The notes beneath the pieces were generated by a model. The model saw only the letters and a list, made by a program, of their open reading frames with translations. It was not told the DNA's origin and did not search any database. Shown here in pieces: positions 37,030-45,581 of a stretch of 64,000 nt of DNA. Both the position numbers and the translations under genes were made by a program. Each line of letters opens with the position of its first letter. The first letter of the stretch is position 1. The DNA is from Bacillus sp. FJAT-44742 (GTDB lineage: Bacteria; Bacillota; Bacilli; Bacillales; Marinococcaceae), in NCBI RefSeq assembly GCF_002797315.1, contig NZ_KZ454936.1, positions 557,133 to 621,132 on the forward strand, in the 5' to 3' direction.

Positions 37030-38325
37030 GTGATTGAAGCTATCTTAACCATCTCTATTTTCATTTTCAGCTATTTCTTTCTTATTACAGAAAAGGGGAA
37101 CCGGGCTTTAGTGGCATGTGCAGGCGGTTCATTAATGCTCTTTGCAGGAATTATTGACTTGGATATGGCTTTTTTTCGGTACATCGACTGGCATACCATC
37201 GCTTTACTTTTTTCGATGATGATCCTGGTGTCTGTTTCCAGTCAGAGTGGTATGTTTGAATATGTAGCCGTGAAAGCCGCGCAAATTGTGCGTGGAAAGC
37301 CAATATCCTTGTTAATTATGTTTTCGGTTCTCACTGCAGTCGGATCTGCATTTTTAAATAACGTCACAACAGTTCTTTTGGTAGCACCTATTATATTTAC
37401 CTTAACCGGAATCCTGGGAATGAACGCTGTTCCTTTTTTGATAGCTATCGTAATGGCGTCAAATATTGGAGGGACGGCCACATTAATTGGAGACCCGCCA
37501 AATCTTATGATCGGCCAGGCTGTTTCTCACTTAACCTTTAATGATTTTCTTGTTCACCTTGGGCCTCCAGTAGTGTTAATTTTCATCGTGGTGATGGCTG
37601 GGCTGGCGTTTTATTACAAGGGTGAGTTTCAAACGAATCAAAACAATATGGCTCAAAAGAAGCTGATGGAAATCAACGCTGCTTCTTATATTAAAAACAA
37701 ATCTGTGTTGATCAAATCTGTGTTTGTCTTGCTTCTGACCGTAACAGCTTTTATTGCCCAGCCGATGCTTCAGGTGGAATTAACGGCTATTGCAATGGGT
37801 GGAGCCCTTCTTCTCTTGTTTTTAACGCATGAAGAGTCTAATGTTGAAGAGGTTTTTAAACAGGTTGAATGGGTGACAATCTTCTTTTTTATCGGCTTAT
37901 TTATGCTCGTTGGAGGTTTAGAAGAATCAGGTTTGATTGAAGAAATGGCACGAAGTCTGATTTATTATACAGGGGGAGATGTACCCCAGACTTCCTTGCT
38001 TATTCTCTGGGTTTCAGGCATTGTATCAGGGTTTGTTGATAACATTCCTTTTGTGGCAGCGATGATTCCAGTCATTCTGGAATTTGAAAGCTATGGTATT
38101 GGCAATCTTGAGCCATTATGGTGGGCGTTGGCTCTTGGAGCATGCCTTGGAGGCAATGCCACAATTATTGGAGCCACGGCTAATGTGATTGTTGCTGGTC
38201 TTGCAGCAAAAGCAAACCAGGGATTTTCTTATTATGAATTTTTTAAAGTCGGTGCCCCTACCGCGTTAGTGTCTTTTCTTATTTCAACGATTTATCTTTA
38301 TGTAAGGTATTTAATGTTCTACTAA
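37030..38325 (+). CDS. ArsB/NhaD-type ion transporter
   Basis: A 431-residue permease with about 11-12 membrane segments of the ion transporter superfamily (ArsB, NhaD, SLC13). Two repeat halves each carry the family re-entrant motif: NNVTTVLLVAPI with ASNIGGTATLIGDPPNLMIG, and VDNIPFVAAMIP with LGACLGGNATIIGATANVIVAG. Substrate could be sodium/proton exchange or an anion such as arsenite; sequence alone does not decide. GTG start after AAAGGTGG. It is a single-gene unit with its own terminator. Confidence 0.88.
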   Translation: MIEAILTISIFIFSYFFLITEKGNRALVACAGGSLMLFAGIIDLDMAFFRYIDWHTIALLFSMMILVSVSSQSGMFEYVAVKAAQIVRGKPISLLIMFSVLTAVGSAFLNNVTTVLLVAPIIFTLTGILGMNAVPFLIAIVMASNIGGTATLIGDPPNLMIGQAVSHLTFNDFLVHLGPPVVLIFIVVMAGLAFYYKGEFQTNQNNMAQKKLMEINAASYIKNKSVLIKSVFVLLLTVTAFIAQPMLQVELTAIAMGGALLLLFLTHEESNVEEVFKQVEWVTIFFFIGLFMLVGGLEESGLIEEMARSLIYYTGGDVPQTSLLILWVSGIVSGFVDNIPFVAAMIPVILEFESYGIGNLEPLWWALALGACLGGNATIIGATANVIVAGLAAKANQGFSYYEFFKVGAPTALVSFLISTIYLYVRYLMFY

Positions 38326-38353
38326 AAACTGACTTCAACTTCAAGAGCAAACT

Positions 38354-38390
38354 AAAAAATCCCCTGCTTGTAATAAGCGTGGGATTTTTT
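38354..38390 (+). terminator. Terminator of the NhaD-like gene
   Basis: AAAAATCCC and GGGATTTTT pair, with an inner GCTT/AAGC helix and an asymmetric bulge, then T residues. Confidence 0.88.
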
Positions 38391-38478
38391 GTATCTTTGT
38401 TTCTTTTATGAAAAAAACGTAAAGGGGCATACTAAAATTCCGTGGTTAGAATTTGCAGCGGGAAGAAGGGTGAATGGT

Positions 38479-39129
38479 ATGGATCCGGTAACTATCCTTA
38501 TTCGTACATTGCTTGTTTATATTTTCTTGCTGATCATCCTGAGAGTCATGGGTAAAAGAGAACTTGGACAGCTTTCTATATTGGATTTTGTTGTATCGAT
38601 AATGATTGCAGAATTAGCGGTCATCTCCATAGAAAACATTCGGATGTCCATGGTAGAAGCATTTCTCCCTATTGTCCTTTTATCTGTCATCCAAATTGCT
38701 TTAGCATTTCTATCATTGAAAAGTGAAAAAATCCGTCACTTGGTAGACGGTACACCTTCATACATCATTAAAGAGGGAAAAATAGATGAAAAGGAAATGC
38801 GCAGACAGAGATACAATTTTGATGACTTGATGATGCAGTTAAGGCAAAAAAACATAAAGGATCTTTCTGATGTAGAATTTGCTATCTTGGAGCCTTCAGG
38901 AGAGCTCTCTGTATTTGAAGAAAATGACGAAGACAAAGTTTCTATGCCCCTCCCCTTTATCATTGACGGGGTTATTCAGCATTCTCATTTAAAAAAAGCA
39001 GGCAAAAATGAACTTTGGCTGAGAAGGGAATTAAGAAAAGCTGGAATTAAAACAGTTAAAGAAGTATCATACTGTGCCTTTCGGACAGATGGCACCATGT
39101 TTGTCGATTTGGATGACAATAAAAAATAG
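38479..39129 (+). CDS. yrbG: DUF421 (YetF-type) membrane protein YrbG
   Basis: A 216-residue protein with three N-terminal membrane segments and the DUF421 core RVMGKRELGQLSILDFVVSIMIAELA, then a soluble domain with GTPSYIIKEGKID. Role unknown; YetF-type proteins have been tied to spore germination and stress. I chose ATG 38479, with AAGAAGGGTG upstream, over the longer frame from 38389, which starts in a terminator. Convergent neighbour spoVB matches the B. subtilis yrbG-spoVB order. Confidence 0.87.
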   Translation: MDPVTILIRTLLVYIFLLIILRVMGKRELGQLSILDFVVSIMIAELAVISIENIRMSMVEAFLPIVLLSVIQIALAFLSLKSEKIRHLVDGTPSYIIKEGKIDEKEMRRQRYNFDDLMMQLRQKNIKDLSDVEFAILEPSGELSVFEENDEDKVSMPLPFIIDGVIQHSHLKKAGKNELWLRRELRKAGIKTVKEVSYCAFRTDGTMFVDLDDNKK

Positions 39130-39152
39130 CCCGCGTAAGGGCTATTTTTTTT
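39121..39152. terminator. Bidirectional terminator between yrbG and spoVB
   Basis: AAAAAATAGCCC pairs with GGGCTATTTTTT around a GCGTAA loop, with T runs on both strands. It covers both stop codons. Confidence 0.95.
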
Positions 39153-40698
39153 GAAAAAGTGTAAAGAAAGGCAAGCGTGAAACATGCTTTATGGTTACGA
39201 TTCTAAAGAGAAATAACCCTGCCACGTAACAAAGCACTGTAAGAATGAGGGCAAGTATTGTCCTTGGAAGAAGGAGGGAATGCTGGAGGGCTTCATGAAA
39301 AAACCAGTGTCCAGCCCAACCTGAACCAAGCATGATAACCAGTATGGAAAGAATTTCTCTTGTTTCGATTGTGATGCTGATTGTTTTTGCCACAGCTGTA
39401 AAATGAAGCAGTGTCACTAAAACCATGCTGACAGTAATTCCTAGAGCTGCACCCATGATTCCCAAACCAGGCTGAGAGGCTAGAACAGCAATAGTTCCTA
39501 TTTTAACAATCGCCCCAGCCAGGCTGTTGTACATAGCAGCCTTTGCCATATTTAAAGCTTGCAGGGTTGCCTGGAGCGGTCCTTGGAAATAAAGGAATAT
39601 GGTAAAAGGAGCCATTACATGCAAAAAGACAGCTGCATGAGGAGCGTCATACATAAGGTCCATGACTGGTACAGCAAATACATATAAGACCACGACTGAA
39701 ATACCACCAGAAATAAAAGCGACTCTGGAAGCCTGTCTGAGCCTTTTTTGAATTGTACGGTAATCATTTCTCGCTGCAGCTTCACTAATGGCAGGTACGA
39801 GTGAGACAGAAAGGGAAGCAGTGATGAAAGTAGGCAGAGTGAGTAATGGAATCACAAAGCCGCTGAGCTCACCGTACTGGGCAGTGGCAGCTGCAGTAGC
39901 GACGCCCGCAATGGCAAGACTCTGGGCAACGACAATTGGTTCAAAGAAAAACGAAAGGGACCCTACAAGACGGCTGCCTGTTGTCGGCAGGGCAATCGTC
40001 ATGAGATCGTTAAATGTTTTCTTCCCTCCTTTGACGTAGGAGAAAAACTGTTTGCGAACCTTCATAGGTTTTTTAGCTTTAAACATCCAGATCATATAGA
40101 GTAAAGATATAAGCTCACCAGCCACTACTGAAAGCATAGCCCCGGCAGCAGCATATTCAACGCCATAAGGAAGAAAAGCTTTCGTACATATAGCAACTAA
40201 GGTAATGCGGACAACTTGCTCTATAACTTGAGAATATGCGGTAGGTCTCATATTCTGGCGGCCTTGAAAATAACCTCTCAGCACGGCAGACAAGGCAACA
40301 ATAGGCACAATAGGAATAATCGCTAATAAGGGATAAAGAGCCCGGGCATCTGTCAGCAGAAATGAGGAAAGAAAAGGAGCAGCTGCCATGACTCCTATTG
40401 TAAAGATAATACTTGAAGATCCTGTTACAGCTAATGAAACAACCAAAATCTTTTTCATCTTTTTTGTGTCGTTTTCAGCATCAGCCTCGGCAATTAATTT
40501 TGATATAGCAACGGGAAGCCCAAGCTGAGTTAAAGTGATAATTAATAACAGGGTAGGAACAGCCATCATATATAATCCTACGCCTTCAGCACCCATTATC
40601 CTTGCTACGACGATTTTATTAATAAAGCCTAAAAAGCGTGTGATCAGTCCTGCCATAATTAAAATCAATGTTCCCTGCAGGAAGGTTTGTTTTGACAT
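39142..40698 (-). CDS. spoVB: Stage V sporulation protein B
   Basis: SpoVB is a MOP/MurJ-type lipid-linked oligosaccharide flippase needed for spore cortex synthesis. The 518-residue protein has about 14 membrane segments. N-terminal ITRFLGFINKIVVARIMGAEGVGLYMMAVP, ISKLIAEADA, VLRGYFQGRQNM and the central GSLSFFFEPIVVAQSL are typical of SpoVB. ATG follows GGAGGGAG. Its place opposite yrbG supports the name over the related YabM/YkvU. Confidence 0.93.
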   Translation of the reverse strand: MSKQTFLQGTLILIMAGLITRFLGFINKIVVARIMGAEGVGLYMMAVPTLLLIITLTQLGLPVAISKLIAEADAENDTKKMKKILVVSLAVTGSSSIIFTIGVMAAAPFLSSFLLTDARALYPLLAIIPIVPIVALSAVLRGYFQGRQNMRPTAYSQVIEQVVRITLVAICTKAFLPYGVEYAAAGAMLSVVAGELISLLYMIWMFKAKKPMKVRKQFFSYVKGGKKTFNDLMTIALPTTGSRLVGSLSFFFEPIVVAQSLAIAGVATAAATAQYGELSGFVIPLLTLPTFITASLSVSLVPAISEAAARNDYRTIQKRLRQASRVAFISGGISVVVLYVFAVPVMDLMYDAPHAAVFLHVMAPFTIFLYFQGPLQATLQALNMAKAAMYNSLAGAIVKIGTIAVLASQPGLGIMGAALGITVSMVLVTLLHFTAVAKTISITIETREILSILVIMLGSGWAGHWFFHEALQHSLLLPRTILALILTVLCYVAGLFLFRIVTIKHVSRLPFFTLFQKK

Positions 40699-40816
40699 CT
40701 CCCTCCTCCTTCAAAAAAGGATGGTATTTCCGCGCAATAATTAATATGCTAAGAAGAGGGTCAAGCATGACAAGTTTTCATAGAATGAAAGAAATCAGAC
40801 AGAAAGGGAGTCATTC

Positions 40817-41305
40817 ATGAAAGAGGCCTTTTCAGAGTTGGTAATGGAGACTTTTGGTTTTTTTCCTTCTGAACTGCTTGTGCTGCTTCTGTCGGCATTT
40901 CCAGTCATTGAGGTAAGAGGAGGTATTCCTGCAGCTGCCTTGTTAGGGGTACCGTTTGAATCGGCTTTGTTATTTGCCCTGTTAGGCAACCTCTTGCCCA
41001 TTGCACCTGTGCTTTTATTATTTCGTCCTGTCAGCAGGTGGCTGCTCAGGTTTCAGTATTACAAGAAGTTTTATGATTGGGTTTTTGAACGCACGATGAA
41101 AAAAGGGGCACAAGTTCAAAAATGGGGGGCTGCAGGCTTAATATTATTTACGGCCGTTCCGTTCCCGACGACCGGGGCCTATTCGGCCTGCCTGGCGGCA
41201 GTGTTATTTTTTATCCCTTTTCGTGCCGCTTTTTTTGCGATAAGCTTTGGAGTAGTGATTGCCACCACCATTATAGGGATTGCTTCATACCCTCTTTTCA
41301 TTTAA
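40817..41305 (+). CDS. Small multidrug export family protein (COG2426)
   Basis: A 162-residue integral membrane protein with about four membrane segments. FPVIEVRGGIPAA near the start and FTAVPFPTTGAYSACLAAVLF near the end are signatures of the small multidrug export (sm_multidrug_ex) family, whose transport role is barely tested. ATG 40817 follows AAAGGGAG. It is 19 nt before comN and probably co-transcribed with it. Confidence 0.85.
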   Translation: MKEAFSELVMETFGFFPSELLVLLLSAFPVIEVRGGIPAAALLGVPFESALLFALLGNLLPIAPVLLLFRPVSRWLLRFQYYKKFYDWVFERTMKKGAQVQKWGAAGLILFTAVPFPTTGAYSACLAAVLFFIPFRAAFFAISFGVVIATTIIGIASYPLFI

Positions 41306-41324
41306 CTATCAAGGAGGTTTTGTT

Positions 41325-41654
41325 GTGAAGAATGAACAGCAATTCGACGTATGGAAGAATGACCTTGAACCAGTCTTATCAAGCAAAACTGAGGAATTTC
41401 AATTAATGGGTTATGATAAGGCCACAAATGAGGAAGTATGGCAGTGTGTCATGCACAAAGTTAAGAAGAAAAAAGAGTTTATCAGGTTTCATGCTCTTGT
41501 TAACGAAATTTTCACATTAAGGGTAAGCGATTATATGAATCAGCTTACAATTGAAGCGTATAAAGGCCCAGACCTGCTTAGCAGTTCCTATGAAGATGAA
41601 CTTGGGGCTTTGTTGGGGGAAGTGGAAAAGCCGGAAGGTACCAGAGCAGATTGA
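41325..41654 (+). CDS. comN: Post-transcriptional regulator ComN
   Basis: ComN (YrzD) controls comE competence mRNA after transcription in B. subtilis. The 109-residue protein has QFDVWKNDLEPVLSSKTEEFQLMGYD, a tryptophan-containing stretch EEVWQCV and a basic patch KVKKKKEFIRFHALVNEI followed by RVSDYMNQLTIEAYKG, fitting ComN. GTG 41325 has AAGGAGG 7 nt upstream; the longer frame has no site. It lies before secD as in B. subtilis. Confidence 0.85.
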   Translation: MKNEQQFDVWKNDLEPVLSSKTEEFQLMGYDKATNEEVWQCVMHKVKKKKEFIRFHALVNEIFTLRVSDYMNQLTIEAYKGPDLLSSSYEDELGALLGEVEKPEGTRAD

Positions 41655-41680
41655 CAGGTGTAAGAGTCTATCAGTATAAT
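41651..41680 (+). promoter_or_regulatory. Strong sigma-A promoter for secD-secF
   Basis: A perfect TTGACA (41651-41656) and perfect TATAAT (41675-41680) with an 18-nt spacer. The -35 box overlaps the comN stop codon. The resulting secD leader is about 135 nt. Confidence 0.88.
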
Positions 41681-41737
41681 CTAAATATTGCAGCGCACAC
41701 TATTGTAAACCGTACATAGATCATAGCTTAAGCATTG

Positions 41738-41764
41738 ACCCCGGAGAGCTAATCTGTCCGGGGT
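41738..41764 (+). promoter_or_regulatory. Hairpin in the secD leader
   Basis: ACCCCGGA (41738-41745) pairs perfectly with TCCGGGGT (41757-41764). Few T residues follow, so it is more likely an mRNA structure than a terminator. It lies between the promoter and the secD start. Confidence 0.5.
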
Positions 41765-41823
41765 TCTCCCTGTGTTTGAAAGCAGGGAAAAGGCTCATAG
41801 AGCCGAAGGAGGATGAAAGGTAC

Positions 41824-43122
41824 ATGGGAAGAATGTGGAGAATTGCTGTGTTTTTTGTGATTGTCCTTTTGCTGGGAGGCGTCATTTACCAGACTGCAGA
41901 CGATCTTGCAGCTGATACAAACTTAGGACTCGATCTTCAAGGCGGCTTTGAAATTTTGTATCAAGTAGAGCCTACAGAGGATACAGAGATTACGGAAGAC
42001 GCTTTGAATGCAACCGTAAGTGCTTTAAATCAACGTGTAAACGTCCTTGGTGTATCCGAACCGTACATTTCGATTGAAGGAGAGGACAGAATTCGTGTGC
42101 AGTTAGCTGGGGTTGAGGATCAGCAGCAGGCACGAGAGCTACTGGCTACAGAAGCCAATCTTACTTTCCGGGATGTGGACGATAATTTAATGCTTTCTGG
42201 GGACGAGCTTGCGGAAAATGGAGCAAGTGTCACGTTTAATGAAGCCAATCAGCCGGAAGTCGGAGTGACATTAAGAGACGGAAATGCTTTTGGTGAAATT
42301 ACAGAAGACATTATGGAACGCTATGATCAGTATGAAAGCCGCCTTGTTATCTGGCTTGATTATGAAGAGGGTGATTCATTTTATGAAGAAGCCCAGCAGG
42401 CTGATCCTAAGTACTTGTCAGCACCAACGGTACACCAGCCTCTGTATACAGAAAATATAGTCATTCAAGGCGACTTCACCATTGAGGAAGCCAGGTTTTT
42501 AGCAGAAGTATTGAATGCCGGTGCCCTGCCCGTTGAATTAAATGAAGTATATTCAAACGCCGTTGGTGCCTCTTTAGGTGAACAGGCAATGGAAATGACA
42601 ATTTATGCAGGTTTTATCGGGATTGCGTTAATCCTGACCTACATGCTCATCTATTACAGGTTTATGGGCATTATTGCCGCGATCACCCTCTCTGCTTATA
42701 TTTATATCGTGATGTTAATGTTCAATCTGATTCAAGGCGTGCTGACTCTCCCTGGAATAGCAGCATTGATCCTTGGTGTCGGTATGGCTGTTGACGCGAA
42801 CATTATTACCTATGAGAGGATAAAAGAAGAACTGAAATCAGGGAAATCTGTAATGTCGGCATTTAAAGCTGGAAGCCGCCGTTCGTTATCAACCATACTT
42901 GATGCAAACATTACGACGATTCTGGCTGCAGGTGTTCTGTTCTATTACGGGACCAGTTCAGTGCAAGGCTTTGCAGTCATGCTGATCGTCAGCATTTTAA
43001 CCAGCTTCTTAACTTCAGTGTATGGCTCACGTCTCCTTTTAGGTCTATGGGTGAAAAGCCGGGTATTTAATAAAAAGCCCAGGGTTTTTGGTGTAAAGGA
43101 GAGTGAAATCAGTGAACTATAA
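41824..43122 (+). CDS. secD: Protein translocase subunit SecD
   Basis: SecD, with SecF, uses the ion gradient to pull exported proteins through SecYEG. The 432-residue protein has an anchor (about residues 6-24), LGLDLQGGFEILYQVEP, a large extracytoplasmic domain with repeats such as RVQLAGVEDQQQARELLATEANLTFRD, and C-terminal membrane segments with GVGMAVDANIITYERIKEEL. I use ATG 41824 (AAGGAGG 11 nt upstream); the longer frame uses TTG. B. subtilis has one fused SecDF; here the genes are separate. Confidence 0.93.
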   Translation: MGRMWRIAVFFVIVLLLGGVIYQTADDLAADTNLGLDLQGGFEILYQVEPTEDTEITEDALNATVSALNQRVNVLGVSEPYISIEGEDRIRVQLAGVEDQQQARELLATEANLTFRDVDDNLMLSGDELAENGASVTFNEANQPEVGVTLRDGNAFGEITEDIMERYDQYESRLVIWLDYEEGDSFYEEAQQADPKYLSAPTVHQPLYTENIVIQGDFTIEEARFLAEVLNAGALPVELNEVYSNAVGASLGEQAMEMTIYAGFIGIALILTYMLIYYRFMGIIAAITLSAYIYIVMLMFNLIQGVLTLPGIAALILGVGMAVDANIITYERIKEELKSGKSVMSAFKAGSRRSLSTILDANITTILAAGVLFYYGTSSVQGFAVMLIVSILTSFLTSVYGSRLLLGLWVKSRVFNKKPRVFGVKESEISEL

Positions 43123-44059
43123 CTTTGAGAATCGGAACATTGATTTTGTTAAGCACCGAAAAAAGTTTTTTGGTATTTCACTCGCGTTTATGTTAATTGG
43201 TGTCATCCTTTTGTCCACTCTTGGATTAAATTTAGGGATTGATTTTGAAAGCGGCTCTCGGGTTGAAATACAAGGCGATGAGCCTTTTACGGAAGAAATG
43301 GTGTATGAGGAATTCGCTCAAATTGGTGAGGGATATGAGCCTGACGATGTAACGTTAGCTGGTGACAACAATGAATTGGCTCATGCCCGGTTCATCGGTA
43401 TGCTTGAGCAAGAAGAGATTGCAGAAATTCAAGTTTATTTTATCGAGGAATATGGAGTCGAGCCGAATGTAAGTACCGTCTCGCCCCAGGTTGGCCAGGA
43501 GCTGGCAATGAACGCTTTGATCTCAATTCTGATTGCCTCTGTTGGTATTATCATTTATGTGACGATACGATTTGAATTCTTGTATGGATTAGCGGCTATC
43601 CTTGCCCTGGTCCACGATGCCTTCTTTATTATTGCGGTGTTCAGCATTACTCAGTTTGAAGTGAATGTACCATTTATAGCAGCAGTACTGACTATAGTGG
43701 GCTATTCAATTAATGATACAATTGTTACCTTTGACAGAATAAGGGAAAATATGAAGTTTGCAAAGAAAATCAAAACCTTTGAAGACCTGTCTGCGGTGGT
43801 AAACAAAAGTCTCGTACAGACCTTAGCACGCTCGATTAATACAGTCCTGACTGTCGTGTTTGCCGCAGGAGCTATTTTTCTTTTTGGAGGAGAAGCTATT
43901 CGATCCTTTTCCTTTGCATTGCTAGTAGGGCTTGTAGCAGGAACGTATTCGTCTCTGTTTCTTGCCTCACAGGTATGGCTCATTTGGAAGTGGAAGCAAA
44001 TTGAAAGACGGAAATTTAAGAGCCCTGAGCCTGCAGAAACAGCAGAGAGGGAAGCATAA
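43112..44059 (+). CDS. secF: Protein translocase subunit SecF
   Basis: SecF is the partner of SecD. The 315-residue protein shows FVKHRKKFFGIS, LGLNLGIDFESGSRVEIQ and the membrane motif VGYSINDTIVTFDRIREN. GTG 43112 follows AAAGGAGAG and overlaps the secD end by 11 nt in another frame; a second GTG at 43103 abuts the binding site and is less likely. The overlap implies translational coupling of a split SecDF. Confidence 0.93.
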   Translation: MNYNFENRNIDFVKHRKKFFGISLAFMLIGVILLSTLGLNLGIDFESGSRVEIQGDEPFTEEMVYEEFAQIGEGYEPDDVTLAGDNNELAHARFIGMLEQEEIAEIQVYFIEEYGVEPNVSTVSPQVGQELAMNALISILIASVGIIIYVTIRFEFLYGLAAILALVHDAFFIIAVFSITQFEVNVPFIAAVLTIVGYSINDTIVTFDRIRENMKFAKKIKTFEDLSAVVNKSLVQTLARSINTVLTVVFAAGAIFLFGGEAIRSFSFALLVGLVAGTYSSLFLASQVWLIWKWKQIERRKFKSPEPAETAEREA

Positions 44060-44071
44060 ATCAAAAATAAT

Positions 44072-44105
44072 AAAAAAGCCATGGTACGGCAGCCATGGCT
44101 TTTTA
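44072..44105 (+). terminator. Terminator of secD-secF
   Basis: AAAAAGCCATGG pairs with CCATGGCTTTTT over 12 bp around an 8-nt loop. Confidence 0.94.
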
Positions 44106-44230
44106 TCTGCCTTCATAAAATGGGAGATTTAACCAGATGGTAGGGGATTGGAGAGATTGAAAATTTCTGCGTAAGTTCATCGATATTAGATAAAATAAAG
44201 AAAGGTGAAAAGAGATGAAGGGAGGCTGCG

Positions 44231-45148
44231 ATGTCCACATTTGAAGAAGAACGTTATAGTAAAGTGAAATTTGGTGCCTGGGTAGGAATCATTGGAAACA
44301 TTGTATTGGCTATTTTAAAAGGAGTGATTGGCGTAATCGCTGACAGCCGTGCCTTAGTAGCTGACGCCGTCCATTCCGCCTCTGATGTGGTAGGTTCGGT
44401 TGCCGTTTTAATCGGAGTCCGGGCTGCAAAGCTGCCTCCAGATCGAGATCATCCTTATGGACATGGGAAAGCTGAATCCGTTGCAGCAATTATTGTAGCC
44501 GTATTGTTGTTTGTTGTTGGTTTCGAAATTGCTCTTTCCTCCATTCAGGACATGACTGAACCTGTAACTGTCCCGCAGACGCTGGCTTTATACGCAGTTA
44601 TCGTTTCTATTATTGTAAAGGAATTAATGTTTCGCTATAAATATAAATTGGGTAAAAAGTATAAAAGCGAGGCGTTGATGACAGATGCCTGGCACCACAG
44701 ATCTGATGTCTTTTCTTCGTTAGCTGCTTTAATCGGGATTGGCGCTTCCATTGCTGGAGGAGCTTATGGAATCGATTGGCTTGCCTACGCCGATTTGGCT
44801 GCCGGGATCTTTGTTGCAGGCCTGATTATGAAAATGGCCTGGAAGCTTGGAAAAGAATCGATTCACAATGCTCTTGATCATGTTCTTCATCCAGAAGATA
44901 CTGAGAAAATGGAAAAAGAAGCACAAGGGGTGCCTGGTGTTCTTCAGATTGATGAATTCTTTGCGCGAGAACATGGCCACTATGTCATTATTGATATAAA
45001 AATAGCGGTTGATCCGAAAATTACAGTAGAAGAAGGTCATGCAATCGGAAAAGAAGTAAAACGAATTTTAATGAAAGAAAATTATGTGCATAACGTATTA
45101 GTCCATGTAAATCCATACGAAGAAGCCGAAGAAAAAGAGAACCGCTGA
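44231..45148 (+). CDS. Cation diffusion facilitator (manganese/zinc efflux)
   Basis: A 305-residue CDF antiporter that expels divalent metal in exchange for protons. Six membrane segments are followed by a cytoplasmic ferredoxin-like domain. The transport-site residues lie in DAVHSASD (TM2) and DAWHHRSD (TM5); HPYGHGKAE is the conserved loop. This set resembles the MneS/YeaB type of B. subtilis, which exports manganese, but zinc or iron is also possible. GGGAGG precedes the ATG. Confidence 0.88.
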   Translation: MSTFEEERYSKVKFGAWVGIIGNIVLAILKGVIGVIADSRALVADAVHSASDVVGSVAVLIGVRAAKLPPDRDHPYGHGKAESVAAIIVAVLLFVVGFEIALSSIQDMTEPVTVPQTLALYAVIVSIIVKELMFRYKYKLGKKYKSEALMTDAWHHRSDVFSSLAALIGIGASIAGGAYGIDWLAYADLAAGIFVAGLIMKMAWKLGKESIHNALDHVLHPEDTEKMEKEAQGVPGVLQIDEFFAREHGHYVIIDIKIAVDPKITVEEGHAIGKEVKRILMKENYVHNVLVHVNPYEEAEEKENR

Positions 45149-45167
45149 TTTGGGAGGAGCGAGTACT

Positions 45168-45506
45168 ATGAAGGGGCAATACGGGTTAATTATCGGCCTT
45201 ATCATCGCTTTGCTAATTGCTGTGTTTGCAGTAATAAATGTCGATCCGGTAGAAGTGAACTATTTATTTGGCACAGCTGACTGGCCTTTAGTGCTGATTA
45301 TTTTAGGATCTGTTTTAATGGGAGGACTGCTTGTCGGTTTTGTAGGAATGGTAAAAGTATATCGTCTCCAGCAAGAAAATAAGCAATTAAAACAGGCTTC
45401 TGGTACAGACAGTCATTCAAAAAGTGAGAAGAATGCCCGTGAGAACAGCAGAAGGACTGGAGGAGCAGAAGATACAGCAAATGCAGGAAGAAGCTCAAGA
45501 AAATAA
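45168..45506 (+). CDS. yrvD: LapA-domain membrane protein YrvD
   Basis: A 112-residue protein with two membrane segments (GLIIGLIIALLIAVFAVINV and LVLIILGSVLMGGLLVGFVG) and a charged C-terminal tail, the DUF1049/LapA layout. In B. subtilis yrvD precedes recJ (yrvE). Role unknown; E. coli LapA works in lipopolysaccharide control, which cannot apply. ATG 45168 follows GGGAGGAG; the TTG at 45150 precedes that site. Confidence 0.85.
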   Translation: MKGQYGLIIGLIIALLIAVFAVINVDPVEVNYLFGTADWPLVLIILGSVLMGGLLVGFVGMVKVYRLQQENKQLKQASGTDSHSKSEKNARENSRRTGGAEDTANAGRSSRK

Positions 45507-45581
45507 CGAAAATGAAATAAGATAACAATTGTTTCCCCTTGTCCCCTTTAGTATAATAGGTGGGTCAAGGGGTGTTTTATT

